This document shows positions 1 to 6,630 of a DNA stretch of 7,208 bases, in pieces; within the stretch, counting starts at the first letter, position 1; each line of letters opens with the position of its first letter. A program made the position numbers and the translations under genes. Source of the DNA: an uncultured Bacteroidales bacterium. GTDB lineage: Bacteria > Bacteroidota > Bacteroidia > Bacteroidales > UBA932. The notes beneath the pieces are model-generated. The model saw only the letters and a list, made by a program, of their open reading frames with translations. It searched no databases and was not told the origin of the DNA. Location of the stretch: contig CALADR010000234.1 of NCBI GenBank assembly GCA_937890845.1, positions 1 through 7,208 of the forward strand, read 5' to 3'.

Positions 1-218
1 GACGGGCTGCCGAACTGAGGGCAAAAGGCGAAGACGCCACTATTGAAGAAGTTCTGAAAAATCTGGAGGAAAGGGATTACATAGACTCTCACCGTGAGAC
101 TTCTCCTTTAAGGAAGGCTGAAGACGCATTGGTACTTGACAATTCCCACATGACTATGAAAGACCAGATGGATTGGGTAAGAAAAGTCGTTGAGGAAAGG
201 TTCTGTAGTAACGCATAA
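1..218 (+). CDS. cmk: Cytidylate kinase, C-terminal fragment (5' end outside window)
   Basis: The reading frame begins at base 3 and gives 71 residues before TAA at 216-218; the N-terminal P-loop part lies upstream of the window. The visible end matches the C-terminal third of CMP kinases: a KGEDATIEEVLKNLEERD segment, then DSHRETSPL and KAEDALVLDNS. In the family this region (RD-x-x-D-x-x-R-x-x-SPL followed by DA-x-x-x-D) forms part of the nucleotide-binding and lid region. The enzyme phosphorylates CMP and dCMP in the cytoplasm using ATP. ispH follows after only 12 nt, so the two are very probably co-transcribed, an arrangement I recall as common in Bacteroidota. Family assignment is firm; nothing can be said about the missing catalytic N-terminus. 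Confidence 0.93.
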   Translation, partial: RAAELRAKGEDATIEEVLKNLEERDYIDSHRETSPLRKAEDALVLDNSHMTMKDQMDWVRKVVEERFCSNA

Positions 219-230
219 ATTGACTCTGCT

Positions 231-1202
231 ATGGGAATTACCGTAGAAATAGATAAAGAATCCGGATTTTGTGCCGGAGTAATCCGAGCTATCGGAAAAG
301 CCGAAGACTTCCTGACAGAAACACGTAAATCAGGAGAAAACCGCAAACTGTTTTCTCTTGGAGCTATCGTGCACAATGATCTGGAATTACAAAGACTTGA
401 GAGACAAGGTCTTGTCACTATAGACAAGGACGACTTGGAGGAGATTGTCCAGGTAGATAATGAAACTCTGCTAATTAGGGCTCACGGAGAACCGCCTGAA
501 ACGTTCAGACTAGCTGAAGGTAAAGGCTTTAATGTCATAGACTGTACATGTCCTGTCGTCGTAAAGCTTCAGAAAAACATAAAGGATGCGTATGAGAGGC
601 TTAATGAAAAAGGACAGAGGGGGCAGATAATAATCTTCGGAAAGATAGGACATGCTGAAGTTCTCGGTCTTATGGGACAAGTAGGAGGACATGCCATCGT
701 TATAGAGGATCTTGACATGCTTGAGAAAAACATTTCCTCTGGGATCATAGACCTCAACCGGAGGACAGAGGTATTTTCTCAGACTACAAAAAGCCCTGCC
801 GAATATGCAGTAATCTGCACAAGGCTTGAAGAAATGATGGCTGAGGCTAGAGAACTTTCAATAGAACGGTTCAAGGGTACAAAACTACTTACAGTACACA
901 ATACAATCTGCGCACAGGTAGCTTCACGCCATGCAAGACTAACAAAATTTGCTATGGAACATGATGTAATCATCTTTGTTTCAGGAAAGGCAAGTTCCAA
1001 CGGGAAAGTGCTTTGCAACCTCTGCAAATCAGTCAACATACGCACCTATCATATAGGAGGCCCTGCCGATATCCGCAGGGAATGGTTCAGGGATGATGAC
1101 AAGGTAGGTGTCTGCGGTGCCACTTCCACACCGAAATGGCTGCTTGACGAAGTGGCTGACAGCATAAGAATGACAGTTGCCGCTGCAGAGTCCGGCCAAT
1201 AA
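231..1202 (+). CDS. ispH: 4-hydroxy-3-methylbut-2-enyl diphosphate reductase (IspH/LytB)
   Basis: A 323-residue cytoplasmic iron-sulfur enzyme that reduces HMBPP to IPP and DMAPP, the final step of the MEP isoprenoid pathway. The three cluster cysteines are visible: C14 in GFCAGV, C107 in CTCPVV and C227 in NTICAQV. Substrate-pocket residues also line up with the family: H48 (IVHN), H85 (RAHGEPP), H141 and E143 (GHAEV), T185/T186 (SQTT), S255-S256-N257 (ASSN) and S299 (GATSTP). AHGEPP in place of AHGV is the form I associate with Bacteroidota. The ATG at 231 places the first cysteine at residue 14, as expected, and there is no Shine-Dalgarno sequence before it. The protein is somewhat longer than I recall for Bacteroides homologues (about 290), partly through the segment around 155-180. 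Extra cysteines occur at 105, 262 and 265. It lies 12 nt after cmk and is probably in the same operon. Confidence 0.97.
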   Translation: MGITVEIDKESGFCAGVIRAIGKAEDFLTETRKSGENRKLFSLGAIVHNDLELQRLERQGLVTIDKDDLEEIVQVDNETLLIRAHGEPPETFRLAEGKGFNVIDCTCPVVVKLQKNIKDAYERLNEKGQRGQIIIFGKIGHAEVLGLMGQVGGHAIVIEDLDMLEKNISSGIIDLNRRTEVFSQTTKSPAEYAVICTRLEEMMAEARELSIERFKGTKLLTVHNTICAQVASRHARLTKFAMEHDVIIFVSGKASSNGKVLCNLCKSVNIRTYHIGGPADIRREWFRDDDKVGVCGATSTPKWLLDEVADSIRMTVAAAESGQ

Positions 1203-1203
1203 T

Positions 1204-1234
1204 TTTGCAATGTCAGAACTGTTTTATAATTTTG
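1204..1234 (+). promoter_or_regulatory. Predicted Bacteroides-type -33/-7 promoter for efp
   Basis: TTTG at 1204-1207 and TAATTTTG at 1227-1234 are separated by 19 nt. This fits the Bacteroidota sigma-70 pattern TTTG - about 19 nt - TAnnTTTG. The element begins two bases after the ispH stop codon. Transcription would start near 1238-1242, leaving an A/T-rich leader of about 35 nt before the efp ATG at 1275. It suggests efp can be transcribed independently of cmk-ispH. The match was made by eye; no transcript data support it here. Confidence 0.6.
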
Positions 1235-1274
1235 CATGCGCAAATTTGAATATTCAATAAAAAATCAATACTTT

Positions 1275-1841
1275 ATGGCAACAACAGCTGATTTCAAAAA
1301 CGGCCTTTACATCAACTACAATGGCAAACCTTGCTCAATCGTATGGTTCCAGCATGTAAAACCGGGTAAAGGTCCCGCTTTCGTAAAAACCAAGCTCCGT
1401 AACCTCGAGAACGGAAGAATCCTAGAAAACACCTTCACTGCAGGTGCTAAAATCGACACTATCAATGTAGAGAGAAGACCTTACCAGTTCCTTTACAAGG
1501 ACGAGGACGGATTCAACTTCATGCACGAAGAGACTTTCGAGCAGATTCACCTTGACGAGGATCTTGTTGACAACGCAGACCTCATGAAAGAAGGCCAGCA
1601 TGTAGAAATGATGTTCCTTGCTGACGAGGAGAGATGCCTCACTTGCGAGCTTCCTACATATGTAGAGATGGAAGTAACTTACACTGAGCCTGCTGTTAAA
1701 GGTGATACAGCATCCACAAATGCCCAGAAAGAGGCTACTCTCGAAACAGGCGCCATCATTATGGTTCCTCTTTTCATCAACCAGGGAGACAGAATCAGAG
1801 TAAACACTACTGACCGTTCATACGGAGAGCGTGTAAAATAG
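1275..1841 (+). CDS. efp: Elongation factor P
   Basis: A 188-residue translation factor that binds between the P and E sites of the ribosome and relieves stalling at consecutive prolines. The N-terminal KOW-like domain (about 1-62) carries the tip loop HVKPGKGPAF with the key lysine K32. An OB domain follows (about 65-127), then the C-terminal OB domain (about 129-188) with the family block KEATLETGAIIMVPLFI and the end SYGERVK. The frame is open back to an ATG at 1236, adding 13 residues, but I chose 1275. MATTADFKNG fits the usual EF-P N-terminus and length, and the upstream ATG would sit at or before the predicted transcription start. The leader is A-rich without a Shine-Dalgarno sequence. 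The PGKGP loop resembles that of EF-Ps reported to work without lysine modification; whether this one is modified cannot be read from the sequence. Confidence 0.96.
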   Translation: MATTADFKNGLYINYNGKPCSIVWFQHVKPGKGPAFVKTKLRNLENGRILENTFTAGAKIDTINVERRPYQFLYKDEDGFNFMHEETFEQIHLDEDLVDNADLMKEGQHVEMMFLADEERCLTCELPTYVEMEVTYTEPAVKGDTASTNAQKEATLETGAIIMVPLFINQGDRIRVNTTDRSYGERVK

Positions 1842-1875
1842 TTACAGTACAAATATCCGCAATATCACGGAATCA

Positions 1876-1905
1876 GAAAAAGCCGGCGCATTTGCCGGCT
1901 TTTTC
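1876..1905. terminator. Bidirectional intrinsic terminator between efp and the alpha-galactosidase gene
   Basis: Two perfectly complementary 12-base arms, GAAAAAGCCGGC (1876-1887) and GCCGGCTTTTTC (1894-1905), flank a 6-nt GCATTT loop. The G/C-rich core is preceded by an A run and followed by a T run, so the transcript ends in a U tract on either strand. It lies 34 nt after the efp stop and 62 nt beyond the convergent GH36 stop, so it can end both transcripts. The rest of the 126-nt gap (1842-1967) shows nothing else I can name. Confidence 0.92.
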
Positions 1906-1967
1906 CATATCTTCCTTTCTGGTCTCTGACAGGTATCCTCTACAGTCCATAGACCCAAAACAAATAC

Positions 1968-4169
1968 TCAATTTTCAGCTTCCAGGTAAAATACCGCGCT
2001 GTCATATATCTTTACCAGTTTTGGATTTATACCTGCATTTATGAGATAATCTCCTTTAAAAACTTTTCCGGAACCCCAGAACGATGATTTTGTGACATTG
2101 AGTTCTTTAACCATATATTCAAGTTCAGGATCCAGTCCGAAAAGACGCAGCTGTGGGATAAGGGTCCGTGCCTGATACTTGAGGCAGTAAGCAAAGAGCA
2201 CTGCACGCTTTCTGTCTTTGGATACATACATCATAGAGTAGAAGTCGGTATCATACGGGGATTTTATCCTGTAGAGGTCGCCGTAATAAATCAAATCACT
2301 ATACTGCTTGTAAGAAGCAATCGCTTTTCGCGCGAACTCTTTTTCGCTTTCTGTCATCTGTTTAGGCTGAAGTTCCATTCCCATACGTCCGGAACAAGCC
2401 ATATCGAAACGGAATTTCAAAGGAGTAATATTGCCTGACTGATGGTTCGGGACAGCTGAAACATGAGATCCTGTTACAAAAGCAGGATAGATCAGATTGG
2501 TTCCATACTGTATGAAAGCACGGGACAATGCTTCAGTGTTGTCACTTGTCCAGAATTCATTGAAATACTTCAAGGCTCCATATTCAACACGTCCTCCGCC
2601 GGAAGCGCATGCCTGGATGAACACTTTCGGATACTTGGCCCTTATTCTCTCCATGACTTTATAAAATCCCTGGACATATTCCACCCAGAAATGACTCTGC
2701 CTGTCAAGATATCCTGACCCGAAACTTTCAACATGCCTGTTTGCATCCCATTTAATATAGTCTATGTCTCCAAGCTGCATCGTATTGTCAAAAACGCCAA
2801 ACACAAAATCCTGAACTTCAGGATTTGACAAGTCGAGAAGCCACTGGTATCTCATAGTCGGCATTTCCCTGTCTTCGGCCCTGACAATCCATTCAGGATG
2901 CTTTAACGCCAGATTGCTTTTCGGACTTACCATTTCAGGTTCTATCCAGATTCCGAATTTCAGTCCTGACTTATGCGCATAGTCTGCAAGATATCCTATT
3001 CCCTCCGGCAATTTGTCGCTGTTGACAGACCAGTCTCCAAGAGCCTGTTTTGCATCATTTCTCTTGTAAGTCTGCCCGAACCACCCGTCATCCAGTACAA
3101 ACAGGTCGAGCCCCATATTCTTTGCGTCGTCAATCATGTCAGTAACTGTTTTCGTATCAACGTCAAAATATGCTCCCTCCCAGCTGTTAAGCAATGTAGG
3201 ACACACTACCGAAGAATCATAACACCACCAGCGGCGGGCCCAGTCATGAAAATTACGACTTGCCTGACCTGCCCCCTGACGGCTGAATGTATAGATCATC
3301 GGGGGAGTTATAAAAGATGCCCCCTTGCCGAGTTCATATTCCGAAGCATACGGATTTATACCGGACAGGATATTTATATATCCCGTCTCGTCCATCTGGA
3401 ACTGGATACGGAAGTTTCCGCTCCACGCCAGAGCTCCGGCTATCACTTCTCCTGAATTTTCGTCGAATGATTCTGTATTAAGACTCAACATGAAGGACGG
3501 ATTTTCCGTATGTGTAGTCCTCACACCCTTCTTGCTTTCTATAACCTTTGTCCCATGAGTAAGGATTTCCCTGTCAACCTGCATTTCCCTGGCCCAGGAA
3601 CCGTAAAAATGTGTCAGAAGATATTTATCGGCCACTACTGGCAATGAGCTTGAGTAATAAGATTCAAGACAGACAGACTTCTTACCAGTATTAAGAATTT
3701 CGGAATTTGCAACGATTACGTCTTCTTTCCAGAAAGCCTGGTAAATGAGTCTCACCCTTACGCCTTTTGAATCTTCCAGCCATATTTCTGTATTGACAAC
3801 ATCACCTGTCTTCTCATACACGCTGTGCGACAGATACTTCAACTCAGTATTCATATCTCCGTCGCTCTGGCGCACTGCCAAGGCCGCATCATTGAAATAC
3901 CGTCCGCCGGCAGCAGGATATGCCATAGGGTCCGTTCCATAGTCTGTTCTTCTGTAACTGTTATACAGATTGAAGTTCTCAGGAACAGTCACTTTCCCGC
4001 CGAAATGGCGGAAAAGTAAGTTCCTGTCCTTGTCAACATACATTACCATTGATGTATTTTCCGTTTCAACGGTAATGGAGACCTGCCCTTGCACTGCAGC
4101 TTCATCCTTTGCCTGAAGCACAAAAAGAGAGGATAGTGCAACTATCAAGGTTGCAAAAAATCTATTCAT
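1968..4169 (-). CDS. Secreted GH36 alpha-galactosidase
   Basis: A 733-residue retaining glycosidase of family GH36, expected to remove terminal alpha-D-galactose, for example from raffinose-type oligosaccharides, galactomannan or host and microbial glycans. A type I signal peptide is visible (MNRFFATLIVALSSLFVLQA, probable cleavage after A20) with no lipobox, so the enzyme is probably periplasmic. Residues about 28-315 form the N-terminal beta-sandwich, about 320-640 the catalytic TIM barrel and about 645-730 the C-terminal beta domain. Motifs in order are LDDGWFG (359-365), IWIEPEM (407-413), YIKWDANR with nucleophile D475, CASGGGR (521-527) and FWTSDN with acid/base D543. Length and motif order match the roughly 730-residue bacterial GH36 group. 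The gene starts 10 nt after the lipoprotein stop and is the last of its operon. Some GH36 members are alpha-N-acetylgalactosaminidases, so substrate specificity is inferred. Confidence 0.93.
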   Translation of the reverse strand: MNRFFATLIVALSSLFVLQAKDEAAVQGQVSITVETENTSMVMYVDKDRNLLFRHFGGKVTVPENFNLYNSYRRTDYGTDPMAYPAAGGRYFNDAALAVRQSDGDMNTELKYLSHSVYEKTGDVVNTEIWLEDSKGVRVRLIYQAFWKEDVIVANSEILNTGKKSVCLESYYSSSLPVVADKYLLTHFYGSWAREMQVDREILTHGTKVIESKKGVRTTHTENPSFMLSLNTESFDENSGEVIAGALAWSGNFRIQFQMDETGYINILSGINPYASEYELGKGASFITPPMIYTFSRQGAGQASRNFHDWARRWWCYDSSVVCPTLLNSWEGAYFDVDTKTVTDMIDDAKNMGLDLFVLDDGWFGQTYKRNDAKQALGDWSVNSDKLPEGIGYLADYAHKSGLKFGIWIEPEMVSPKSNLALKHPEWIVRAEDREMPTMRYQWLLDLSNPEVQDFVFGVFDNTMQLGDIDYIKWDANRHVESFGSGYLDRQSHFWVEYVQGFYKVMERIRAKYPKVFIQACASGGGRVEYGALKYFNEFWTSDNTEALSRAFIQYGTNLIYPAFVTGSHVSAVPNHQSGNITPLKFRFDMACSGRMGMELQPKQMTESEKEFARKAIASYKQYSDLIYYGDLYRIKSPYDTDFYSMMYVSKDRKRAVLFAYCLKYQARTLIPQLRLFGLDPELEYMVKELNVTKSSFWGSGKVFKGDYLINAGINPKLVKIYDSAVFYLEAEN

Positions 4170-4179
4170 TGTCTATAGG

Positions 4180-6615
4180 TCATTTAGTTAGTTTCACGAC
4201 TATATCATCAATAAAGAACCTCTGTCCCTTACCTTCCGATGTAAATTTAATCTGCGTCTCGCTGGTTGCTCCCGCTATAATGACTTTCACAGGCGTCCAC
4301 TGCCCTACAGGAAGATCTGAAAAATTCCATTCCCCTCCTTCAACAACAGTTCCTGCTCCTTCTACGGAAACAATCATCCTGCCATTGTCGGCGGCTCCGG
4401 TCTTCCAGGAAAAATAAGGACAAAGCAGGAAAGACAACTCTATCTCTTGCGTTCCTGTAACCTTTTCCAGACGGCATGTTTTTATCCATCCCGCTGCGGA
4501 ACCTGTTCCGAATTTAGGATATCCTGCATGACCATAGACTTTCGATCCTGACCATCCTTTCAGTCCAACCACATCGGAAACAAAATTCCCCGGAAAACTG
4601 CCAGTATTATAATAATCTCCTGTAGAATTGTCCGGACTGTAAAATTTGTCTGCAGCCAAATCCAATGAAGATGCTGTTTTAGTGCTTGTTGGACAAAAGC
4701 CGTATCCACCTTCAACATAATCTCCTGCCCAAACAAAATTATGAAAACTTTCCGAAAGGATAAAATCTTCCGAGATGACAGGTTCCGGTTCTGTCAGAAC
4801 CTGAAGTTCCGCCCACTCGGACGAAGAACACAGAGACTCGTCCGAAGAAAGAGCTCTCATTCTTATTGTATAAACTGTAGAAGGCTTTAAATTTGAAAAG
4901 GCTATATTGTTCTTGAAATGCAAGTTTTTAAAGGCATATTCCTTTATGACGTTCAGAACCGAACCGTCGGGGCCGACGCATTCGAAACCGTACTTCCTGT
5001 CAAAATACTCTCCTGTAACATCATCCCACTCATAAATGACAGTATTGTGTGTTTTCTTCAATACTCTTATTAAAGGTGCAGAAAGGAACGGCTTTACAAA
5101 CTTCTGCTCAAGAGCGACAGATACAGACACATCATCAGTACCTGAAACAGTCACAAAATCAATGACGGCACTCCTGTCTTCATCAGCTTTGCCTGCTGTA
5201 AGCACTAAATTGAAACTACCTGCATCACCGGAAATCGCCGAAGACTCAATCCATGAAGGGAGATTCCTCAGTTCCCATTTTTCATTGGAAGAAAGTTCAA
5301 TGGTTATCTCGCCTCCTTCAGGTTTGAACTCACCTGACACAGGATTTACTACAAGAGTTGGAGCGGAAGTTTCCGATGCTGTAACCATAATATCATCAAT
5401 AAAAAACCTGCCTTTGGAAGCTACTGCCGCACTTATCTTCAATCTGGTAGAAGATGTAGCGTTCTTCACTATGACTTTGCAGTCATGCCATACCAGAGGC
5501 TCTGCCGAAGACAAATCTATTTCTCCGTTTTCGACAGTTCCTGCACCTACAGCCTCAACCAGGATTTTCGAATCATCCACACTACCGTCTTTCCATTCAT
5601 AATATGGAGATGCCTTGAACGATAACTCTATATCTTTCACGCCATTGACTTTGGCTAACTCAGGAGTTGTGAGATAACCTGCTGCCGAACCGGTACTTAA
5701 TTTTCCGAACCCGAGACAGCCGTATATCTTTGAGCATTCCCAGTCAGACAAAATTCCCGTTGATGTTCTGAAATCCTTGCTGAATGTTCCGAAATAATCT
5801 CCTGTAGTTGTCCCTGCCGGCTTGAATTCATCAGCTGTGACATTCAATGAAACAGTCGTTTTCTGCGCCTTGTCATTAGGTCTGAAACCGTACCCGCCGG
5901 AAAAGTAATCCGTCGTCCAGATAAATCCGTCAAATCTCTCAACCAGTACGGCTTCCTGATCTTCTGACGGCTTCAAAGAGGTCGTGAATTCAGCTTCCGC
6001 CCAATAAGACGACAACTTTTCAGCTTCATCTGAAGATATGGCCCTAACCCGGAACTTATATGAAGAAGATGGCATGAGATTTCCAAGGGAAAGAGCTGTT
6101 TTGTAAGGACTTGCAAACTGCCCTTTAGTTACTGCATTCAACACCGAATTTGTAGCATTGAGAAACTCGAACTCATAAGTTCCATCTCCATAGTCATCTT
6201 CGACAGGCTCCCATGCCACAGTAACAGCATTATGCGACACGCTCTTTATACTTACTTCCGGCTTCGCCAGCCTTGGTATAGACTCTATGTCAAGTACCGG
6301 AACGACTTTTTCCACTGTCACTGAAGCACCGCGGGAATCCGTTACCTTCAATTTGACATTTTTATCCCCGGAATTCATATATACTACCGATTCGATGTAT
6401 TTTGAGCCTGTAAGTCCGTCACCAAAATCCCACTCGTACGTATAAGGGAACTCCCCTCCCTTGACTGTCACTTCAAATACGACTTCAGACTCCGAAACCG
6501 GTGCGTCCGGGACAACGGAGAAACCGGCTTCCAACGGGAAAAGATACTTCTCTTCCCTTGCGCAACCTGCCAGAATCAAAACAGATGCAGTTATCAGTGT
6601 TATTATGTTTTTCAT
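4180..6615 (-). CDS. Multidomain surface lipoprotein: PKD, two Fn3/beta-rich repeats, BACON
   Basis: An 811-residue lipoprotein with no enzymatic motif that I can recognise. The N-terminus is a lipoprotein signal with lipobox LAGC (C18). The residues after it, AREEK, are acidic and compatible with a Bacteroidota surface-export signal. Domains in order: PKD-like (about 31-108, WDFGDG at 62-67), Fn3 (about 117-213), a beta-rich module (about 223-413), BACON (about 418-504, with VNPVSGEF, WELRNLPSWI and a closing VALEQ), a second Fn3 (about 512-608) and a second beta-rich module (about 617-810). The Fn3 plus beta-rich unit is duplicated. By position and architecture it is probably a glycan-binding protein serving the neighbouring phosphoesterase and alpha-galactosidase, possibly in a SusE/SusF-like role; this is inference. 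It starts 15 nt after the phosphoesterase stop and ends 10 nt before the alpha-galactosidase start. There is no Shine-Dalgarno sequence. An adhesin or structural role cannot be excluded. Confidence 0.85.
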   Translation of the reverse strand: MKNIITLITASVLILAGCAREEKYLFPLEAGFSVVPDAPVSESEVVFEVTVKGGEFPYTYEWDFGDGLTGSKYIESVVYMNSGDKNVKLKVTDSRGASVTVEKVVPVLDIESIPRLAKPEVSIKSVSHNAVTVAWEPVEDDYGDGTYEFEFLNATNSVLNAVTKGQFASPYKTALSLGNLMPSSSYKFRVRAISSDEAEKLSSYWAEAEFTTSLKPSEDQEAVLVERFDGFIWTTDYFSGGYGFRPNDKAQKTTVSLNVTADEFKPAGTTTGDYFGTFSKDFRTSTGILSDWECSKIYGCLGFGKLSTGSAAGYLTTPELAKVNGVKDIELSFKASPYYEWKDGSVDDSKILVEAVGAGTVENGEIDLSSAEPLVWHDCKVIVKNATSSTRLKISAAVASKGRFFIDDIMVTASETSAPTLVVNPVSGEFKPEGGEITIELSSNEKWELRNLPSWIESSAISGDAGSFNLVLTAGKADEDRSAVIDFVTVSGTDDVSVSVALEQKFVKPFLSAPLIRVLKKTHNTVIYEWDDVTGEYFDRKYGFECVGPDGSVLNVIKEYAFKNLHFKNNIAFSNLKPSTVYTIRMRALSSDESLCSSSEWAELQVLTEPEPVISEDFILSESFHNFVWAGDYVEGGYGFCPTSTKTASSLDLAADKFYSPDNSTGDYYNTGSFPGNFVSDVVGLKGWSGSKVYGHAGYPKFGTGSAAGWIKTCRLEKVTGTQEIELSFLLCPYFSWKTGAADNGRMIVSVEGAGTVVEGGEWNFSDLPVGQWTPVKVIIAGATSETQIKFTSEGKGQRFFIDDIVVKLTK
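4186..5082 (-). repeat. Intragenic repeat copy 2 (Fn3 + beta-rich module, residues about 512-810)
   Basis: Second copy of the duplicated unit, ending at the C-terminus of the lipoprotein. Matching landmarks are RMRALSSDE (585-593), DYVEGGYGF (632-640), TGDYYNT (665-671), SKVYG (691-695), TGSAAG (704-709), EIELSF (724-729), GAGTV (753-757) and RFFIDD (799-804). The order and spacing follow copy 1 with only small insertions and deletions, which supports an old tandem duplication rather than chance similarity. Confidence 0.85.
5104..5364 (-). other. BACON domain between the two repeat copies (residues about 418-504)
   Basis: The segment has the usual BACON outline: a proline-rich entry (NPVSGEF), a strand with GGEITIELSSNEKWEL, the NLPSWIE turn, SFNLVLTAGKADEDRSAVI, and a final strand ending VALEQ. 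BACON domains are typical of Bacteroidota carbohydrate-active and mucin-associated proteins. They often act as spacers or possible binders. Here it separates the two repeated units. Confidence 0.8.
5377..6267 (-). repeat. Intragenic repeat copy 1 (Fn3 + beta-rich module, residues about 117-413)
   Basis: First copy of the duplicated unit in the lipoprotein. Landmarks shared with copy 2 are the Fn3 block RVRAISSDE (189-197), DYFSGGYGF (236-244), TGDYFGT (271-277), SKIYG (295-299), TGSAAG (308-313), DIELSF (328-333), GAGTV (357-361) and the closing RFFIDD (403-408). Between residues 295-365 and 691-761 I count 35 identities in 71 ungapped positions. Cysteines at 294, 300 and 379 have no counterparts in copy 2, so no conserved disulfide is implied. 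Confidence 0.85.
6292..6525 (-). other. PKD-like domain of the lipoprotein (residues about 31-108)
   Basis: An immunoglobulin-like beta-sandwich just after the lipid anchor. It carries the diagnostic YEWDFGDG stretch (60-67), then YMNSGDKNVKLKVTDSRG (79-96), which matches the usual PKD pattern of G-x-Y-x-V-x-L-x-V-x-D-x-x-G. It probably acts as a spacer lifting the following modules off the membrane; PKD domains can also take part in protein-protein contacts. Confidence 0.78.
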
Positions 6616-6630
6616 AGTTATTCTATCTGT

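Noticed and set aside
1236..1274. Upstream in-frame ATG extending EF-P by 13 residues
   Set aside because: It lies at or before the predicted transcription start, adds residues not typical of EF-P, and the ATG at 1275 gives the normal 188-residue length.
2973..3455. 160-codon open frame on the + strand
   Set aside because: It is antisense to the GH36 catalytic-domain region, which has clear family motifs; no recognisable product or start context.
5036..5602. 188-codon open frame on the + strand
   Set aside because: It is antisense to the lipoprotein coding sequence, has low-complexity composition (rich in S and T) and matches no family I recognise.
4180..6615. Calling the lipoprotein SusE or SusF
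   Set aside because: No SusC/SusD is visible and the PKD/Fn3/BACON architecture differs from classic SusE/SusF, so only a general binding role is proposed.
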